A stretch of DNA of 64,000 nt from the NCBI GenBank assembly GCA_001870995.2, contig MLAV02000006.1, forward strand, positions 253,037 to 317,036, given 5' to 3'. The translations under genes were made by a program, and so were the position numbers. Positions 62,801 through 64,000 of the stretch are shown in pieces (position 1 is the stretch's first letter; each line of letters begins with the position of its first letter). This DNA is from Chitinophaga sp. CB10 (lineage in GTDB: Bacteria; Bacteroidota; Bacteroidia; Chitinophagales; Chitinophagaceae). The notes under the pieces were generated by a model. The model was not told where the DNA came from. It did not search any database and was given only the letters and a program-made list of their open reading frames with translations.

Positions 62801-63871
62801 GATTCCTCCGCCGGCGACATCAGCCGGGCGCAGGTGAGCTTTGTGGATCGTGTAACCAATACCGTTATAGCCACTGTTCCAGTAACGCTGGTAAATGCGG
62901 GCGACAGCCGGGTAGGTAAGGCTACCTATCACTGGCAGGTGGACCTGGGCAACAGCAATGCGAAGGAATACACTATCGGCGTAGTGGCGGGAGGTTTCTA
63001 CCAGAGGAATAGCGCTGCGGAAAATACGATCGTCACTGTTGCCAAACCGCTGGCGGCGTTTGTGAGCGGGGGCGGTTACCTGTTGCTGAACCGCGCCGGT
63101 GGCCAAAAGGCAGGGGATATAGGCAGTCAGCATCATTTTGGTTTCCAGGTGAAATACAACCATAATACCCGCAGCCTGGAAGGCAGCTACAGTGCGCTGA
63201 TCCGCAGGACGGAGGCGGATGGGTTGCATGTGTACCAGGTAAAAGGCAATGCGCCTTACCTGTTTACCGCCCTCCCGGCCATCGGGCTGCTGCCGGCGAC
63301 GGCCACATTCAAAGGAAAGGCCAGCATTGTGGACATTACCGATCCGCAGGCGCCGGTGATGATAGCGCCCACGGCCACCATGCTCGTGGATATGACGGAC
63401 CGCAGCGAGGACGGAACGGGCGATGCGATTGGCATTACCGTGCGGGATAGTCGCGGTAGCCTGTGGTTTGCCAGCAACTGGCTTACCCTGCTGAATGCCC
63501 AACAAAACCTGGCAGGAGGCAATGTGAAGGTGAACAGCGGCTTATCCCAGGTGCATGCCCTCATTCACTCGCTGTTAAGCGACGTGGATGAAGATGATAG
63601 CGCCGCGGGCGGTAAGCAGGACGGCGCGCTGCGGGTAACGCTGGCGCCGAACCCCGCTGCTACTTTCACGAACGTGATGGTACATGCTGCGCCGGATAAA
63701 GGCAGGGTGTATATTAAAGTGTTTGATGTGTACGGGAAACTGGTGGAATCGAGGGAGGTAATGCCTACCGGCCCTGCTATAAAGATTGGCAGTAATTATA
63801 ATGCCGGTGTGTATGTGGTGGTGGTGAACCAGGGGAATGTGCAGCAGACGGTGAAGCTGGTGAAGCAGTAG
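56840..63871 (+). CDS. Giant secreted PL1 pectate-lyase-like multidomain protein with T9SS tail
   Basis: A 2343-residue exported protein. Signal peptide about 1-30 (ending LYAQT). Residues about 31-430 are a polysaccharide lyase family 1-like beta helix: FPGAEGFGRFATGGRYGSVYHVTNL, GSLRDAV, GWSFSGANNTICRYLRIRMG and FDHCSVSWGRDENFS are typical PL1 pieces, followed by a calcium-type DTDNDGMPDAWE segment. Then come a fibronectin III domain (about 435-530), a long region of autotransporter-associated beta-strand repeats (about 535-1120; for example GSGVLSLLTKNTYTGATVI and GAGIWRLTGNNTYAGTTTV), two more fibronectin III domains (about 1120-1315), a beta-rich region to about 1770, an HYR-like domain (PPVARAKNIAV, about 1775-1855), an Ig-like domain, and a C-terminal T9SS sorting domain (APNPAATFTNVMV, KVFDVYGKLVESREV, YVVVVNQGNVQQTVKLVKQ). 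The ATG at 56840 is preferred over a TTG 24 bases upstream. Substrate is probably pectin. Confidence 0.88.
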   Translation: MKQFHTLKRGYLPLFTLLLFIFSRVPLYAQTLAFPGAEGFGRFATGGRYGSVYHVTNLNNSGPGSLRDAVSAPNRIVVFDVAGVIRITSRMVVSPNIYIAGQTAPGEGITVYGNGWSFSGANNTICRYLRIRMGIVGDDGKDANGLADGHDIIFDHCSVSWGRDENFSINSTTGKNITIQNTIISQGLLTHSAGGLIQADSITLYRNLYVDNGTRNNKIKGINQYVNNIVYNWKDGAYIMGGESEGQSYANAVNNCFIQGPSKAVPPFNLGNLNYHIYAAGNIFDSSRNGIFDPYVIPPGQYVGPPDFQASPYPYPSLPTEPADALVHTLLPTVGASLPYRDYADYYVVNEVKSFGKRGELIANENSLPFGAPTSWALWAGAPRTDTDNDGMPDAWETANGTNPAVDDAMIITGNGYTNIENYINGITGSHSQPYLRAPMKLKQDSATQSAIYLSWLDYTEQESGYRVERMVNGVWTQIGSTGINENYFAVTGLQPEEADTFRVKAFNAGGESGYSNEFIGKAKPVEVPVLNPATFRPALSWTGAISQDWDLVSKNWADSAHTPAVFTDSSSVSFGEANAAGGAINVTGQMVAGDMLVNSNADYTFSGSGTIAGNKSVNKAGSGVLSLLTKNTYTGATVIHSGTIALNTLANGGAPSSIGASANYGFNWVWKGGAWLYTGPSVSTDRNAVLDNSTEFNVGNSGSVVTFTGTLSGDGGLIKSGPGKLVLKNANPYAGETVIRGGVLEVNPVSSATMEGDIIDNNRGIGTSQVLRLHGGTYRTANGSNTMYENYPLQLYVDDSTVNGFEPNRLANLSMTVHGGGTLNYTIPYLREIIQGDWSDFTGTLVANGVNTDDTYSLLALDNNAGFPNNRVILTGNTKMAAYSNSKIFSIGGLSGNAGTFLSTGGTKTPSFGNGYTTYIVGGAGTDETFNGVINNHLYGYASEGSGTTTIVKTGAGIWRLTGNNTYAGTTTVEAGKLVVNGNHSGTGLVTVNEGATLAGKGSLAAPVTVAGTLEPGDSSIGMITLKDNLQLQGSAITSIDINKNSSTFDVVSVTKEIVYAGTLKINFTGTPASGDKFRIFMAGGAVQGTITQFEPAVPGPGLLWVFKPATGELAVQNLHFVEAPDGLTLNAPVAGPGQANTVTCTWADHSDNEDYFILERSTDNATFTDIAHPAANATVYEDGGLQAGVKYYYRIKAHGPLSESVYSAVASVITPAAGTLPTVTNTPSPANNAGNVFVNNEGFRFSWKGDYADSYEVYLGTDTASMVKAGETPAGTAVYTPGSLQPNTTYYWRVDAKNSNGATTGTTWRFTSANIPATVTGDYRTAASGNWGSSTVSTAIWEKFDGSSWTSTTVPPGGATPTVTIRTGHTVALNATTAVNNLVVESGGTLISGASDGGSGTPANRNLRVISSVNNFGTVGSSATAANRVNFEGYRASGTVYLTGTSTYYLNTFTVNAMAQKMEVVIDANLNISGYLRPNYSTATTLPWTTDPQNDDDISITINEGKTVTMGSSAYLMASSSPTTNTIGEFGNYTFNINGTLDMRATGTSCVVGHAALPGTITINTNGKWLTGNAIRFITSATTAPAGKVALNIGGNGVVDAGARTIGSSNTATNIVSANNNFGQVVFFNMAPGGQLKTKVATSSVTYYVGSDNVYSPVKLTNTGTADIISVGVQSAAGLPLADTSRVVNKAYTILPATANAANLAISLGWLPASQGGNMSSSAALVQGRYENNGWVETPATLSGGGTATNPYYTNAGGYTQFGTFVTGQAGAVKDMEPPVARAKNIAVTLGLDGKATITADQVDDGSADNMGAVTLSVYPSTFTTAQAGTDTVTLTVTDAAGNTATAKALVTVNRRAAVVAYTGDSAVQYSDQQQLAATLKDAVTGTALAGRDIRFALGNQFVNASTGADGTVRTAMAVMQDPALPQVLATAFAGDSLFLPAADSTAFTVLPEDATVSYDGAYYAGTGAGTAGTVTLSATIRDAADSSAGDISRAQVSFVDRVTNTVIATVPVTLVNAGDSRVGKATYHWQVDLGNSNAKEYTIGVVAGGFYQRNSAAENTIVTVAKPLAAFVSGGGYLLLNRAGGQKAGDIGSQHHFGFQVKYNHNTRSLEGSYSALIRRTEADGLHVYQVKGNAPYLFTALPAIGLLPATATFKGKASIVDITDPQAPVMIAPTATMLVDMTDRSEDGTGDAIGITVRDSRGSLWFASNWLTLLNAQQNLAGGNVKVNSGLSQVHALIHSLLSDVDEDDSAAGGKQDGALRVTLAPNPAATFTNVMVHAAPDKGRVYIKVFDVYGKLVESREVMPTGPAIKIGSNYNAGVYVVVVNQGNVQQTVKLVKQ

Positions 63872-63875
63872 CCGG

Positions 63876-63904
63876 ATGAATAAAAAGAAAAGGCCGCTCC
63901 GTTT
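63876..63904 (+). other. Left half of a probable terminator cut by the IS element
   Basis: Just after the stop of the PL1 gene the strand reads AAAAGAAAAGGCCGCTCCGTTTG. A GC arm (GGCCGCTCC) follows an A-rich stretch, as the left arm of a terminator would, but the matching right arm is missing and IS sequence begins instead. Inference. Confidence 0.45.
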
Positions 63905-64000
63905 GAAGTGCCCCCAAAAAGTTAGACACTTTTGGGGGCATTTTTTATGGATAAAAGAGTCAGATACAGTTATCAGCAGAAACTGTCCATTGTCAAGGCC
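63905..64000 (+). mobile_element. IS3-family insertion sequence, left end (partial)
   Basis: The left end reads TGAAGTGCCCCCAAAAAGTT and continues GTTAGACAC, very like the terminal repeats of IS3-family (IS150-type) elements. A perfect 11-base inverted repeat (63909-63919 with 63930-63940) overlaps it and could form a hairpin that protects the transposase gene from outside transcription. The transposase gene starts 6 bases later. The window ends inside the element, so its right end, target duplication and completeness cannot be seen. Confidence 0.75.
63947..64000 (+). CDS. IS3-family transposase orfA, N-terminal fragment (continues beyond window)
   Basis: Eighteen codons are visible, MDKRVRYSYQQKLSIVKA, and the frame is open to the window end. 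The beginning resembles the helix-turn-helix protein (orfA/InsE type) of IS3-family elements, in which Y-S-x-x-x-K-L-x-I-V begins the first DNA-binding helix. In IS3 elements orfA is followed by orfB, the DDE transposase, joined by a programmed frameshift; neither can be seen here. The start follows the terminal repeat at the expected short distance. Because only 18 residues are available, the call rests mainly on the adjacent terminal repeat. Confidence 0.72.
   Translation, partial: MDKRVRYSYQQKLSIVKA

Noticed and set aside
1..64000. CRISPR arrays, rRNA, tRNA and phage genes
   Set aside because: I looked for regularly spaced short repeats, conserved RNA strings and phage structural genes and found none. 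The only tandem repeat is the 57/90-base array at 38868-39101, which has no spacers.

Overview
The window looks like chromosomal DNA of a Bacteroidota bacterium, most likely Chitinophagaceae and close to Chitinophaga. This rests on a SusC/SusD pair, LytTR kinase/regulator genes, a type IX secretion (T9SS) C-terminal tail, a Bacteroidota-type class I lanthipeptide precursor, and repeated promoters of the TAnnTTTG (-7) plus TTG (-33) type. Base composition looks moderately GC-rich and third codon positions are GC-rich, which is why many long antisense ORFs are open but not real. Genus assignment is inference.

Layout: 1-3.2 kb holds the end of a cyclopropane-fatty-acid synthase gene and a P-type cation ATPase. 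3.2-7.4 kb holds a PQQ-like propeller protein, a LysR regulator and a LytS/LytR-type kinase and regulator. 7.5-15.1 kb is a compact starch-type polysaccharide utilisation locus (GH13 amylase, SusC, SusD, SusE) closed by a terminator. 15.5-18.1 kb is an Mla-type lipid transport operon (permease, ATPase, MCE protein). 18.2-20.1 kb pairs an RluF-like pseudouridine synthase with a diadenylate-cyclase-like protein. 20.2-37.6 kb is a mixed housekeeping and stress region: lactonase, VOC protein, hybrid kinase, NTF2-like protein, RibD-C reductase, acetyltransferase, a divergent NmrA/HxlR pair, MscS channel, DUF202, DUF72, DinB, a tandem-methyltransferase protein, an MFS exporter, an ankyrin lipoprotein, a TonB-dependent receptor and a DUF4142 lipoprotein.

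37.7-40.9 kb is the most unusual stretch. A lipoprotein gene ends in a terminator that is part of a small extragenic repeat array. Then come an unknown gene with an attenuator-like leader and a 49-codon gene that reads as an orphan class I lanthipeptide precursor with its own promoter. 40.9-50.6 kb carries a small membrane protein, a SUKH-L7/L12-like fusion, exonuclease III, a response regulator, a sensor kinase interrupted by one in-frame amber codon, an acyltransferase and an ABC/NEW3 operon. 51.3-63.9 kb is a plant cell wall locus: an SGNH acetylesterase and a GH67 alpha-glucuronidase in one operon, a LacI regulator flanked by two near-identical operator-like sites, and a 2343-residue secreted PL1 pectate-lyase-like protein with a T9SS tail. 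The window ends inside an IS3-family element that appears to have landed in that gene's terminator.

How genes work together: the GH13-SusCDE set would bind, import and cut starch-like glucans. The LacI protein probably controls GH67/esterase, itself and perhaps the PL1 gene, linking removal of xylan side groups with pectin attack. The Mla genes would move phospholipids between membranes. No rRNA, tRNA, CRISPR array or replication origin was seen.
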